From NCBI GenBank assembly GCA_003508835.1, contig PUFA01000006.1, positions 124,001 through 188,000 on the forward strand: a stretch of DNA of 64,000 nucleotides. Direction: 5' to 3'. Each line of letters begins with the position of its first letter. Within the stretch, counting starts at the first letter, position 1. The notes beneath the pieces were generated by a model. The model was not told the DNA's origin. It searched no databases and saw only the letters and a list, made by a program, of their open reading frames with translations. The position numbers were made by a program, and so were the translations under genes. Source of the DNA: Eonycteris spelaea (lineage: Eukaryota; Chordata; Mammalia; Chiroptera; Pteropodidae). Shown one piece after another: positions 46,406-58,600 of this stretch.

Positions 46406-47234
46406 CATAATATCTGACACTCATTGATTACTTAATATGTTGCAGAAAACTGTTTTAAGTGCTTAATATGTAACATTTCAAAACTCTATTATATTGACTT
46501 GGAAATTAAGGCAGAAAGAAATCATTCAGATCTACTTTAGAATCCCAAAACAGTGGTTTTAAATATAGTTTTAATGGCAGTCATCTCCCAACCAGTGGGG
46601 TAGAACAGTTCTCCGAAGAGCTGGCTCCCAGATCACCCTACCTGTGTGAGTGAAGGACATCCTCCCGGCAACGTCTCCCTGTACTCTGGAGAGATGTTTC
46701 GAGAGGAGTCCTGAGGGTGTTGAAAGAATGGTTGAAGGAATGAAGCAAGCCAACATGGTTATTAGTAGATCCTAGCTTTGAAATATTAGTGTACTTTTTT
46801 AAAAATTGCATGTTTATCAAGTCAGACAGTAAATGCAGAGTTTTAGAATAAACTCAGTCCAGGATCTTTCTGTAAATATTCCCAGTCAAGGGTAGCAAGA
46901 TTCAATTCGGTAAATACATATTGAGCTCTTGCTAGGTGCAAGACCCTGAAATTGAGAAATATACACAGAAGAACGTCACATTTCCTGCCCTTCTATAAGT
47001 AATCGTCTTCTCAGAGGCTTCTCCCTCTAGTGTAGTTGGGAAGGTAGATAAGTACATAAATAACTGACTATGGTAAATGTAGTAAAGAATGTAAGCAAAG
47101 TGGGAGTTTGGGAGTAGAAATCAATCCCAACATGACCAAAGGGAGTCTAGAGAAAGATTCCTGAAGGTGGAAAATTTATGCTGGGCCTTGGAGGAAGTTA
47201 ATTCCTATGAGGAGCAGCTTAAGCAGTGGTCAAG

Positions 47235-47358
47235 GGTGGAAATGAACAGATTGTGTGTGTGCATGTTTGTGTGCATGCATGTGTGCATGCATGTGTTTGT
47301 GTGGGTGGGGGGGGGGGGAAGGAAAGGAATGGACTTGGTGAGGAGGAAAAATAAGCTG
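47235..47358 (+). repeat. GT/GTGCAT simple repeat with flanks shared with 50620-50758
   Basis: ggtggaaatgaacaga, then a variable tgtg/tgcatg tract and a G run, then ggaaaggaatggacttggtg and gagg-rich sequence ending aaataagctg. The same left and right flanks surround the GT/GA tract at 50620-50758. Confidence 0.8.
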
Positions 47359-47429
47359 AAATAGCGAGTTATGGCCAAAATGTAGAGAAGGGAGTGGGGA
47401 GAAGAACACTAACATTTATCTAGTGTCTG

Positions 47430-47650
47430 CTCTGTTTTTGGCTTACAATATGTTAGATGCTTTAACCACTGTAATTTAGTTAATCCTCACAATCCTGTAA
47501 TATGGAGTGATTTATCCCCAGTTTAAAGATGAAGAAACCAGACCACAGAAAGATTAAATGATTTGCCCAAGGTCAGGTAGCTAGCAGGTGGCAGAGCTCA
47601 GTCCAAACCTGCGAGTGTTGGATTCAATGACTCATGCTCTTTTTATTGTG
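47430..47650 (-). repeat. MIR SINE (reverse)
   Basis: Clear reverse MIR: ttaatcctcacaatcctgta, ttaaatgatttgcccaaggt, caggtagctagcaggtggca. Confidence 0.85.
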
Positions 47651-48339
47651 CTGCAGGGCTCCAAATGCCATGACTAGGGCTCTGTTTATTGTGGCTGCGG
47701 GATGGAGGCTAGACTGGAGCAAAGAAGGTCCCAGAATGGGACATCGATGAGGAGGCCGTTGGAATAATCCAGTTGAGGCTTAAACTGAGAACCATTGACC
47801 TCCTGTGGAAACTACCTGCTCTAGGTCTGTTTGATTTTATATGTGAGCGTTATAGCAGCTCCTGTAGTACCAAAAAGCAGTGTATAGCCATCGTTAGCTG
47901 TTAGAAACTTAGAATCAGTTTACAGAGGCTGCTGGCACTCTTCTATTTCAGGCATAGGTTCTAATGTAAGATTAGCAGTTCATTACAAAAGTGTCTAGGG
48001 AGAGAACTCATTTGGCACATACCGTTTCTTCATTTTCTCACCCTCAAATTTAACAAGAATCCATAATGGAGGAAAGAGGGCTACGCTTGGAGTCAAAAGG
48101 CTGGCATTCAGGTCCTGGTTCTGCTCATTATCATCCACGAGTCCGCCATCTCAGCTCTTTCTCTGTAATATAGGGGGTATTTTGGTTCATTTCTGAGATC
48201 TCTTCTCTTACTAATGCATGTATTTAATTGCTCTTCTTGGTTTAGGGCAGTATAAGGAAATAGCAGAGAATATGACCCTGGATTCAGAGAAACTAGGATT
48301 TAAATTCCAGTCTCTCATCCTTGTAGGGAGACAGTAGTT

Positions 48340-48575
48340 AGGTATATAGATTCCATAGTTGGACTGCCTGGGTTTGAGTCCTGGCTCTATTACTTGCTAG
48401 CTTTGTGACTTAGGCAAGTTATTTAACCTTCCTGGGTCTCAGTTTCGTTATCTGTAAAATGGGGATACAAATATTATCTAGCTTATGAAGTTGTTATGAG
48501 GATTGAGATAACGTAAATACTTAGCACAGTACCTGGCACATAGTAGATGTTCAATGAATGTTAGCCTTAATAGTA
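48340..48575 (+). repeat. MIR SINE (well preserved)
   Basis: Almost full-length: gactgcctgggtttgagtcc, gctctattacttgctagctt, tatctgtaaaatggggatac and acctggcacatagtagatgt. Confidence 0.9.
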
Positions 48576-49334
48576 ATGTTAACAATTATTATTAGTGTCC
48601 AGCTGAGTACTGTATTTATAGAAAGTATAATTATTAAGACCATTTTTCTTGCTGTTCTACTCTGACACTGTTCCTTCTCTTTCTTTCCATTGACCCATCA
48701 GGAATCTTTGAAACACTAGATATTTCCATCACAAAGTTGCAAACCATAACATGAAAGAAAGGGCCTGTAGGAAAAGGGTCAATAAAAAGTCATTGACTCA
48801 TTAGAAAATTTTACCTGACTTGTGTTTTCACCCACTTCTCTTCACAGTAAACAGGAACAGAGCAGCGTATTTATTCCATTTTGCACAGCCTTCAACAAAA
48901 GTGCTAAGCAAGACCCCTTTAATTCACTTGCCAAAAAGTACAATAACAGTATATCTGGAAAAGTGGTGCCTAATTTGGTTCTTCTATTTCTCCATCTTAA
49001 ACCCTTCTGGCCTTGACTTAAGCCATTTCTTCTTCCGTTTTACATAAATATGGAAAAGTTCCTTCAGATTATAAAGGGAGGATGAGATCAAGATTTTCTC
49101 ATAAGAACCTTTTGTGTACTTAAAGCCAGAAAGAAGTTAGGCCTCATCTTTTCTCCAGGCTAAACAGCCTTGGTTTCTTTTACCTCACTCTTAAAACCTA
49201 TTTTCCATTGCTTGGATCTCATTGGTCATGCTTCTTTAGTTTCTCTTCAGTTTTTCTATTTCTTGGCAGTGACTCAGACTGTGCTTAGTCCAACTAAAAC
49301 AGTTTAAGGGAAGAATAACTTCAGATGTTTCTAT

Positions 49335-49475
49335 TCATTAACATTTATTGAGTGTTTGCCTCGTGCCAGGCCTTGTGCTAGGTATAGGGGCCCAGAGATG
49401 AATCAGACTTAGTCTCCGCCCTGTCTCTAGCTCACAGTCAAGGGGCAGATGTGCAATAAATTATTACAGGTACTG
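49335..49475 (-). repeat. L2-type LINE fragment
   Basis: aacatttattgagtgtttgc, cgtgccaggccttgtgctag and cagagatgaatcagacttag: the reverse-oriented old L2-like module. Confidence 0.5.
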
Positions 49476-50314
49476 CGACTGAATTATGCACAAGCATGGG
49501 AAGCTGGACATTGTTTAGGGCAATTCAGAAGAAACAGTCCATTTTGCCTGGACTGTAGGTCAACACTTCTGTAGAGGAAGGGTTAGACATAGTGCAGGAC
49601 AGGTGGTCTGGGGCAGGTTTGTGGAGGTCCTGAGTGACAGCACAGGAACTTGGTTATTCAAGAAGTGGTGGATGCCCATTGGAGGTGTTGGAGCAAGAAA
49701 GTGACAAGCTTAAATCTGGTTTTTCAGACCAAGGACAGGAATACCACTAGCCTTAGTCTTACTTGCCCACCACTGATATTTTCTGACTTAAAAGTAATAG
49801 AATGAATCCCTTAATTGGATACTTGGTTTTGTTTACTCTAAAACTTCTATAGAAAGACTAGTTCTTGAGCTGTGGAAAAATTTCATTCTGTATACAGCAG
49901 GAAATTTATGAAGACTTGGGAGAGAATTGGGTGCCCATCCTATATAAGACCCAATGGCCAAATCTCTAGATTTGGCCTAGCCACATTCACCCTTCCCTAG
50001 CCCTATACCAAGAAGAGGTGCAGGAATAAGGAGAGGATTCCAGGACTCATCTGGGTATTTGGTAAGGAATGCTAAGGAGATTTAGGCAGTATGAGAGTCA
50101 GAAGTTCTGGCTAAGGATGAAAAGATGGAATTTGGAATGGTGCCAGAAGGAATCAGGGCTAACTAGGTACTTAGAATCTTGTATCATATATCTGAAAACC
50201 TCTTACTTCACTAAGAATTTATCCCCTGCTGCCCGGTCGTGGTTTACAGAGCGCTTTCCAAGAGCATAGCTGATCCGGGAAGCCATATATTCCAAGCTTG
50301 AATAATAGTTACTA

Positions 50315-50515
50315 TTTCTTGAGCCACTGCTTTATGCCAGGCATTGTGCCATGAACTTGATATACATTAGTCATTTAATTCTCACAGCAACCCTGTGATG
50401 TAGATGTTATTGCCCATTATATAGATGATGACAGTGAAGCACAGAGAGGTCACGTATTATGTCCAAGGCTACCTCATTAGCAGATGGGGCCAGAATCTCA
50501 ATCTGGGGCCTAATG
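50315..50515 (-). repeat. MIR SINE (reverse)
   Basis: Reverse MIR: catttaattctcacagcaac, cctgtgatgtagatgttatt and agtgaagcacagagaggtca. Confidence 0.85.
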
Positions 50516-50619
50516 GCTAGAAAGCCTTCCTACTCCAGCCCTGGAATGGCTCCAAAGAGCAGAATAACACAAAGTCCATAAGGAATTCTGAGGGTTCTTT
50601 TTGCTGTAGACCTACTAGA

Positions 50620-50635
50620 GGTGGAAATGAACAGT

Positions 50636-50709
<74 letters not shown>

Positions 50710-50758
50710 TGTGTGCATGTTGGGGAAAGGAATGGAGGTGATGAGGAAGAGAAATAAG
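50620..50758 (+). repeat. Compound (GT)n(GA)n(GT)n microsatellite
   Basis: GT run from about 50635, about 29 GA units from 50650 to 50707, then a short GT run. Flanks ggtggaaatgaacag on the left and ggaaaggaatggaggtgatg to gaaataag on the right match 47235-47358. It appears as Ser-Leu or Arg-Glu runs in open frames, which are not genes. Confidence 0.92.
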
Positions 50759-51086
50759 CTGGGTTGGCAAACACTGGCCTTTAGGCATATCTGCTTACTA
50801 CCAATTTTTGTATGGACTGCAAGCAAAGAATGCTTTTTACATTTTTAAATGGTTGGGAGAAAATCAAAAGAAGATTACTATTTTGCGGCATGAAAATTAT
50901 GTGAAAATTCAAATTTCAGTATCCACAAATAAAGATTTATTGAAAGATAGCCACATCATTCATTTACATATTGTCTATGGCTGCTTTTGCTCTACAGACA
51001 AAATTGAATAGTGTAACAGAGACCATGTGACACAAAGCCTAAAAGATTTACTGTCTGGCTTTTTACAGGACAAATTTGCTAACCTG
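50759..51086 (+). mobile_element. Non-autonomous hAT DNA transposon, relative of 13259-13579
   Basis: Begins ctgggttggcaaacactggc and ends acaggacaaatttgctaacc plus tg, giving inverted ends of the Charlie-group type. Interior text cacaaataaagatttattga and ttgtctatggctgcttttgc parallels the first copy in the same orientation. Flanking 8-bp duplications are not convincing here. Confidence 0.7.
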
Positions 51087-52467
51087 TACTATAGGCAACA
51101 AGAAGGGACCAAGGAGTTTAAACGTGTGGCAAGACTAAAGGCAGAGTTGAAGTTCAGAGGTGTTCAAGGTTATTTCCAGAAGTGTTGTGGCCATAAGGAG
51201 AAAGACTGTAGCTTGAACTCTTTTGGGCCCTGGAAATAGTTTCTTTGGGCCACAGAGATTTATTTGGAATAAAAAGCATAATAGGAAAGATTATTGTATA
51301 TACTAACATTCTCTATTGGGCAATAAAGAAATATTTTGTGAAGTAATTCAGATATTTACTAGAGCCCCCCCCCCACTTTTTGTGTGCCAGATACTGTGTC
51401 AGATGCTGGAAATACATAGATGAAAATTTTATGTCCCTGTCTTTGAGGAGCTTATGGCCTCGTGGGAGAACCACATATGCATGTGTATCATCAGCTCTAA
51501 GTATTACAATAGTACACCGTGGGTTCAATTAAATGCTGGATGAAGTAGAAAAAAGTCAGGGACTGCTTCTGTAATTTCAGTAATTCATATGGGCTTTGAA
51601 GACAGAATAGGTGTTCTTTTTAAGGAGCTACATAACAGGCTGAGGGAAGGCCTAGCAGTATGAGTATTTAGAGCTTATGAGATAGGGGGAGAAAGAGAAA
51701 TTAGAAATGATTTAAAGGTTCTGTTGCTGGGCGACTGGCAAAATAATATAATCTGATAAAGAAGGAAAGGAGGAAGGCGGCACTGGGTGGGGGCTGGGGA
51801 TAAGTCCAATTTGGAACATGTGATTTGAGGAAATGAAACACACTTGGCTTCCAGTTAGGAAACCTTTTTAGAAATTTTGGCACGAGGGCCTTGAATTCAG
51901 ATTTAAACTATATTTCAGAGTTTTTCCATTGGGAAAAGTGAAAGTACACAGTCACGTTGTAGAGAAATTCACAAATAAACTTTGAGACATGATAGCTAGA
52001 GCCACGAGATTAAAATAGAAAACTAGCAATTATTATACATTTGCCGTAAAACCTTGTTCCTGTGCATGCTGCCTACTGCTCTCAGCATCTACTTTAATTT
52101 CTGGCTCTGTTGCCTCTTGCTTGTGAATGTTGGACAACAGAGAAGTGTCCGCTTTTACTTTCTGCATGAGACTCCTCAGCAAACAGAGATGTCCTTATCT
52201 TCATCCAGGTCGTTATTTTGGGGGGTTCTGGACTCCCACAATGGAAACAGAACCTGAAAACCTTTCCTGAGACTCTTGTTAAATCTTCAAGTGCTTAGTG
52301 TTAACATTTTCAAATGCTCAAATATCTGATTTTAAACATGGGAATTTTGTGATTGCCGTGTATCTGTCTACTTCGTAATACAACACATAGGTTTGGGGAA
52401 CACTTAGGTTGATCTTTATCTTCTTTGTTTTTTTAAAGAATGTCCTTTCTATTTCTACTTTTTGAAG

Positions 52468-52647
52468 ATTTTCATGCCAGATATGAAGCTGAGGCCAATG
52501 GAGAACTGAAGAATGTCTGCTACGATCAGAGGCTATTGAAACACTTCCTCTGACTAGAAGGCAGCAACCCACTGTCAACAGCATTATTTCATTTTGAATT
52601 TCAAGAGGATAGAGGATTCGCTCTCCAAAAGTTGGGCAAACCTATAG
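52468..52647 (+). other. MKNK1: MKNK1 exon 2 (5' UTR; encodes the human N-terminal extension in frame but lacks its ATG)
   Basis: The exon ends ccaaaagttgggcaaaccta plus tag before a gtaagg donor at 52648. Joined to the 61907 exon it reads QKLGKPIE-MGSS in frame, against QKLEKPIE-MGSS in human MNK1. Where human starts Met-Val-Ser-Ser, the aligned codons here are GGA TTC GCT CTC, so the upstream start is missing. The acceptor may be after tttttgaag (52467) or after ttttcatgccag (52480). Recognised by its reading frame, although here it is probably untranslated. Confidence 0.72.
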
Positions 52648-53654
52648 GTAAGGTTGGATATCCATTTGCTTAGCCTTTTAAATTGCTTCAGGTTCAAATT
52701 ATTTCCAGGGGAAGGGGTGTGTCAGAGATTTCAGTGTCAGTGTTCAGTTTGGCAGCTAGGATTAGCAAGGCTGCCTGGCATGCCTAAAACAGTTACTTAA
52801 TAGGGAGGAGCACATTTCTAACAGAGTAAAATGGTGAAGAGGCTTATAAGGAAAGCTATGCAGTAAGTAAAATGTATTTCTTTACTTTTAATTAAAAAGT
52901 AAAACAACCATATTGTAACAAAACAAAATCAAATACAACAGAAATATAAAAATAAAATTCTGTACCCACCCAATTTCATTCTCCTAAATAACCATTGTTA
53001 ATAATGGCTTGAGATGTATATTTTTAGGTTTTTTTTTTTAATTTTAATATATATATGACATTTATGATGGCATTTGAAAGTGTTCTGAATGACACTCTAA
53101 CCTGAGGTTTTGCCATGCCTGGCAGTTTATAAATAATGCCTCACTTGTAGATTGGATCAGGTGAGGGCTGGCTGAAAATGGTTTGTAGCCTGATCTGTGA
53201 ATTTTCATACTTTGCTGCTGTGACACTCTCTTCTGCATCTGAAGTCTCCCAGTGGCACACTGTCTTCCCCAACTAGCTTCCTTTCCTAAATTCTCCCTTG
53301 ATTGATGGTACTACTGCTCTTACAGTTATTTGACTTTGGTTAATAAACATGTTTTGAGTTCTATACTAGGCAGTGGGCAGAGAGACAGATTAGACATAGA
53401 GGGTGGTAGGCTTTGACTCCTTCACTATCTCTAGTCATTTGATGGGACCAGGACCAGTTCTGCCTCCGTGGCTTCATTCCCACACCTCTTTCTCTTCTTT
53501 TCTTTCCCTGCCTCAGGTATAGGCCTTCTTTGACTTGTTGCAGCAGCCTCACTGCACCCTCCAGTCCCTCTCCAGCCGCCAGTTTGTCCCACACACATCA
53601 CGGCCAGTTAGATGGCCTTAAAGCACGTTCTACTTGTCCATATTCCCTCCCCAT

Positions 53655-54125
53655 TGTCTGGAACAGTGGTTCGCAAGTGTGCTCTATAAACCTTGGGGCC
53701 TTTGAAACCCTTTCAGAGCATCTACAAGGTCAAAACTATTTTCATAGCAGTACCGAGATGTTACCTGTTGTTGCAAAGCAACAGTGGGCAGAACCGCTGG
53801 TGCCTTAACACCAATCAAGGCAGTGGCACCCAACTGTACTAACAGTCGTTGTGCTCTTCACTGCTCCACACTCAGTTTTTTAAAAATGCCATTTCCACTT
53901 AAGAATGTTCTTGATAAAGCAATAAAAATTATTGATTTTAAAGAATCTCAACCCTTGAGTATACATCTTTTTAATAGTCTGTGTGACAAAAGGGGAATGC
54001 TCATAACGCACTCTGCCGCCTGCCAGAAACCAGTGGTGGTCTCAAGGAAAAGCACGTGCGGGAAACTTGAATTGCAAGCTGCACTAGCCACCATTTTCAT
54101 TTTTGCTTGAAAGAATAATTGGCTA
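53655..54125 (+). repeat. Probable hAT-type DNA transposon fragment
   Basis: Starts near cagtggttcgcaagtgtgct and carries ggtcaaaactattttcatag, caaggcagtggcacccaact, cttaagaatgttcttgataa and ctcaaggaaaagcacgtgcg. This is a familiar old mammalian DNA-transposon series. The short open frames in it are remnants and not host genes. Confidence 0.5.
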
Positions 54126-54269
54126 AAGTGAGGCTGGAAAGCAGATAGGGACCAGATGCTGGAGGGCCTTGTAGGCCCTAAGCTCGGGTGATCTGACTTC
54201 GGTCTGCCTTTTTCAGCTTTCTATACTGTCCTGCTCACACAGATCCACTCCTTTAGTCCTTTACTCCTG

Positions 54270-55020
54270 CTTATTATTTTGTTGTTGTTGTTGTTTTTAT
54301 TGATGTATAATCGACATGAAACATTATACTAGTTTCAGGTTTACAACATAATGATTCAATATTTATATGTATTACAAAATGATCGCAAATCTAGTTAATA
54401 TCCATCATCTCACAGTTACAGGATTATTTTTTCTTATGAATGAGCACTTTTAAGATATACTCTCTTAGCAACTTTCATATATAAAATACAGTATTATTAA
54501 CTATAGTTGCCATGCTGTACATTACATCGACATGACTTATTTACTTTGTAACTGGAAGTTTGTACCTTTTGACTCCCTTTCCCCATTTCACCCACTCCTC
54601 ACCTCTGGCAACCACCAATCTATTTTCTGTATTCCATGAGCTTAGTTTTATTTTTTTGTTTTGTTTTGCTTTTATTTTTATTTATTTTTATTTTTTATTT
54701 CATACAATATTTGTCTTTCTCTGACTTATTTTACTTAGCGTAATGACCTCAAGGGCCATCCATGTTGTCTCAAATGGCAAGATTTCATTCTTTTTATGGC
54801 TCAATAATATTCCACTGTACATTTATATACACCACATTTTCTTTATTCATTCATCTGCCAAAGGACTTTTAGGTTGTTTTCATATCTTGGCTATTGTAAA
54901 TCATGTAAATATTTCAATGAACATGGGGGTGCATATATCTTTTTGAGTTAGTGTTTGTGTTTTCTTCAGATAAATACCCAGAAGTGGGATTGCTAGATCA
55001 CATGGTAGTTTTATTGTCTT
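54270..55020 (-). mobile_element. L1 LINE 3' end (reverse)
   Basis: About 750 bp of L1 3' UTR on the minus strand. On the + strand one reads ttgatgtataatcgacatga at the tail side, then ttactttgtaactggaagtt, ccatccatgttgtctcaaat, aataatattccactgtacat and tacccagaagtgggattgct. Moderately diverged, no intact frame. This L1 3' type is shared by many Laurasiatheria and older primate L1s. Confidence 0.85.
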
Positions 55021-55727
55021 GCTTGCTATTTCTTAAACACACACTTTTTTTTACCCCTTCTGCTCTTCCTCTTGTCACACCTTTCATCAGGAGATGCAGT
55101 GACAGTTCTGAAGGCTGCTTGTGATCCCAGAATCAGAACAGAGGAAGGAGAATGATGGGCCTGAATCTAGACCCTGTGCCTCTCAGAATCTTACTGTCCC
55201 AGCCCTGTTTGAAGCCTGTTGTGAATCACCACCCTTAGTGGGCCTCATACTTCTTTTACTGTAGTTGAGTAAGATGCTGTAATCTGCATACATAATGCTG
55301 CTCAGCTTTACTATAGATGGGACTCTTGGGAAAAACCTGTGAAGTATCTTAGCCCCTGAAATCACGCTTACTGATCGTCCTTTGATTAAGCTGATTTCAC
55401 AGCTGGCTGCTTTCATCCATCATGTTGTTAAATTTGACTACCTTCCATTTGAGTGTACTCTTTCCTTGACCTTGTCCCCTACATAGTAATGATAGCATCA
55501 GAAACCAGATCACCCCACTAATGGGTCTGGCAGAAGAATATAGCCTTGTACCTAATAGAAGAATTGCCATGAAATAATGTGATTGGGCTGGTTTGTAGTT
55601 CATCCTACATAATGTGACAAAACATAAAATAGAAAGCTATCTCAGAGCAAGAAGGAGGAAGTTCTGATAAATTAGGTTTCGATTAATATAATGATGATAA
55701 GATAGCAATAATACCCCTGTATTTATG

Positions 55728-55870
55728 TAAACTAGAGCAGTGCTGCCCAACCTTTTTGACATCATAGCACACGTAGAAAATGATATTGTTCAGCCTGATG
55801 AGAAGATCAGTATCTCATTCACAGCACATCAGTAGGGAAGCTCTGTGCTAAGGTTTCTAAGTAAAAGCAT
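55728..55870. repeat. Unclassified old DNA-transposon-like repeat
   Basis: Contains tgctgcccaacctttttgac, atcatagcacacgtagaaaa and tgatattgttcagcctgatg, a text I know from dispersed mammalian copies but cannot name with confidence. Confidence 0.4.
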
Positions 55871-55934
55871 TTTTGCTGGGGCCTGGCTAACTTTGGCCAC
55901 CACTTTTGCCTTTCAGCATTAATGTTTCAATATA

Positions 55935-56175
55935 TTATTTCTGAGCCAGACTATCTAGATTTAAATCCTAGCTCTGCCACTTACTAGCTATGTGACCATT
56001 GGCATATTACTTAATCTCTTTGTACCTCAGTTTCTTCTTTTATAAAACGTGGATAATAATTATACTTACATCATAAAGTTGTGAAGATTAAATAAGTTAT
56101 TATATGTAGAATGTCATATTTGTAAAGTGCTTAGAATATTGCCTGGCATATGGTGAGTACCGTATAAGCATGTGC
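55935..56175 (+). repeat. MIR SINE
   Basis: MIR: cctagctctgccacttacta, tttgtacctcagtttcttct, taaagtgcttagaatattgc and ctggcatatggtgagtac. Confidence 0.85.
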
Positions 56176-57079
56176 GTACTCTAGTTACTAGTAGTAGTGT
56201 TCAACTACTATTATACTACTTTAGAAAAGTAAATATTTGGGACCCAATTTCCCCAGGCTCTTGATTGCCTTCTCCTCTGCCTCGTTTTTCTTAGTCTTGG
56301 CCTCTTTTCTAAGACTGTCCATCTCCCTTTCTTTCGTTGCCTCAGTTTCCTTTCATTTTCTTAGTTCTCCATTTGTTTGGAGGCCTTCAGCCAGCTGATG
56401 ACTGAGAAAGCAGCCGAATTGATCATTATACTCATCAGCTTACTCTCACCATTATTTCTTCTCTAGAAAGTTCTTGAGACTAAGGAATATAAATCTTACA
56501 GGTTGGGAGAAGAGTGAACCATAGACCCTGAAAAGAACTCCAAGTGGCTGGGAGAGGAGCATAAGCTAAGTTAGCCGAGCTGAGTTAGCCAGCAAAGTCT
56601 TGTTCTTAGTGGGAAAAATGATCATCTTTGGTATCATATACCAGATATAGGAGCTGGTTACTTCTCTGTAGACTCTACCAAAATATGGAGAACAGAACTG
56701 GTGACTTTGAGGGTATTATGGCTCATAAGACTTTATGGAGAAATGACACAGTTCTTTCAGAAGGGAAACCTTAGGGTCAGCTTGGGTGAAAATAGTGAAT
56801 TGGTATTTTTGTGTTAGGAATATTAATTGCCTTTGTTGTCCCACTGGGACGAGAGCCCCTTCTCATATGCTCTGTGAGTTCTCTGGGGCCTTCTCCCCAT
56901 GTGAGCCAGGTTAGTTGGTGGATCTGTATCTTTAACAGCTACTACACTAACCGTACAATCAACACTTGTTGACTAACAGGTTTTACAAAAAATGAGTATG
57001 CATTCCTACTCCTATTTTAATGGAGAAAACAAGACAAACTTATGCCTAGGAATAGAAACGTTTATTACAATTGATTATG

Positions 57080-57116
57080 ATCATGAGGAGGAGGAGGAGG
57101 GGGAGGAGGAGGAGAA
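57080..57116 (+). repeat. GAG-rich purine tract
   Basis: Near-perfect gaggag repeat with one gggg interruption, all purine for over 30 bases. Confidence 0.85.
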
Positions 57117-57199
57117 TAATACTATGATGGTGAGACTGATATGATCTGCCTCTGCTTACCTCTTTGGCTTATTTGTCGTCACTCCCCCACATACTCTGT

Positions 57200-57550
57200 G
57201 CTCCAGCCAGCCTGGATGGTTTGCAGTGGCACCAATCGGCCATCTCCTTTAGGCCTTAGCACATGCTCTTCCTTTGTCTCTCCCCAGCCCCACCCTGGCC
57301 AATTCCCACTCATCCTTCAGGTTCCAGCTTAGCCATCCTTTCTCTAGTTACCAGACTGAGTTAGATGCCTCTTTTCTGCTCTATAGCACCTGGTATCCCC
57401 TGTCACAGCACTTGTTCATCTATATTGAAACTTGTCACTATTTTACATGTCAACAGATATTTAAATTCCATAAGGGTAAAGGCTATGTCTTCTCTTATAT
57501 TCTCACTGTCTAACACTGGACAATTAGTAGGTGCTTAGTATATATGGCAT
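57200..57550 (+). repeat. L2 LINE 3' region
   Basis: L2: actcatccttcaggttccag, tctatagcacctggtatccc, aattccataagggtaaaggc and gacaattagtaggtgcttag. Confidence 0.75.
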
Positions 57551-57589
57551 GTGTGTAATAAGCAGGTAAGTCATCTGTGCTTTCACTTC

Positions 57590-57770
57590 TAGGTTCTTAT
57601 TTTTGATCCTCACAACAGCCTTGTGATATAGGCAGGCCAGGCCTTACTGTGACCTCATTTTGTACATGAAGACACTGATACTCAGAGAAGCTAAGCAACT
57701 TGCCAAAATTCATGCAGTGGTGGAGAATCAGGATTTAAATGGGTGTCCTTTAGTCTTGAATGTTCAATGC
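57590..57770 (-). repeat. MIR SINE (reverse)
   Basis: Reverse MIR: gatcctcacaacagccttgt, gagaagctaagcaacttgcc and ggagaatcaggatttaaatg. Confidence 0.75.
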
Positions 57771-58149
57771 ATTGTTTTGTCTTTATGTTTTTCCTTTTAA
57801 AAAATAACATTTAAAAATGTAAAAATTTAAATAGTATTTGTCATTTTTCAAGATCATAAAAATAATATCTTCTAGGAACCAATATTCCTGAAACATTTTT
57901 CTTCACAAATGTTGAATTTCAATACAGAGAAATTTAGATGTGGTTTTTAAAATTGTATAATCAGATTCTATATTTCAGTGTGCATCAGAAAAAAATTATT
58001 GTGTATTTTATTGAAAAATAAATCTTGACTAAAATAATAGCAGAAAAAGTAATAAATTTTATTTTATACAATTTGGAGAATACTGAAAGATACAAAGAAG
58101 AAAATAAAAATCACCCCAGCATGCAGAGAAAACGACTATACATTATAAA

Positions 58150-58368
58150 TGGCCTGGATTTGAAAGGGCAGCATTGAGTTTGAATCCCAGTTAAGCCACT
58201 AATTAAATGTTTGGCATTTAGTAGATAATTTAACTTCTGAGCCTGTTTCCTCACTTGAAATATAGTTAAATATTTACCTCTTAGGATTATTTTAAGAATT
58301 AGAGATAATGTATGTAAAATACCTAGCATGGTGCCTGGCTCATAGTAGGCACTCCTATGTTGTAATGG
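58150..58368 (+). repeat. MIR SINE
   Basis: MIR: tgagtttgaatcccagttaa, tatttacctcttaggattat and atggtgcctggctcatagta. Confidence 0.8.
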
Positions 58369-58454
58369 TATTAACATTTTTGTGTATTTCTATACAGTCT
58401 TTCTACTCTGTTGTGTGTGCATACACATTTTTTTTTGAAGTGCATTATAGTAAG

Positions 58455-58600
58455 TATACTACTGGGTCCTCACAGGGTTTCTAGAAAAGGCAGATATTAT
58501 TTTTAAACCTATTCTGTGGATGAAGAAATAGAGACTCTAAGAGGCAAAGTAACTTGGCCTTGATGCTGTGTCTGGTACTATCTGAACCAGAACTTTCACT
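58455..58600 (-). repeat. MIR SINE fragment (reverse)
   Basis: Reverse MIR remnant: tcctcacagggtttctagaa, gaagaaatagagactctaag and aggcaaagtaacttggcctt. Confidence 0.55.

Larger units (their letters stand above)
43793..52467 (+). other. MKNK1: MKNK1 intron 1
   Basis: About 8.7 kb with MIR, L2 and hAT repeats and two related simple-sequence tracts listed separately. The open frames in it, including a 147-codon one starting at 43834 in the CpG island, show no family resemblance or splice logic. Confidence 0.55.

Noticed and set aside
47251..47318. Regular spaced repeats suggestive of an array
   Set aside because: It is a simple GT/GCAT microsatellite, not a CRISPR-like array, and the host is a mammal.
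50517..50848. Open frames with long Ser-Leu, Arg-Glu or His-Thr runs
   Set aside because: They are translations of the GT/GA microsatellite.
52130..52218. Possible alternative MKNK1 5' exon (open frame ending cttcatccag)
   Set aside because: The following gtcgtt is a poor donor and no conserved protein or known exon could be matched.
53784..54110. 108-codon + frame, possibly a domesticated transposase
   Set aside because: Overlaps a degenerate DNA-transposon-like repeat. The frame is short and has no transposase or zinc-finger motif that I can identify.
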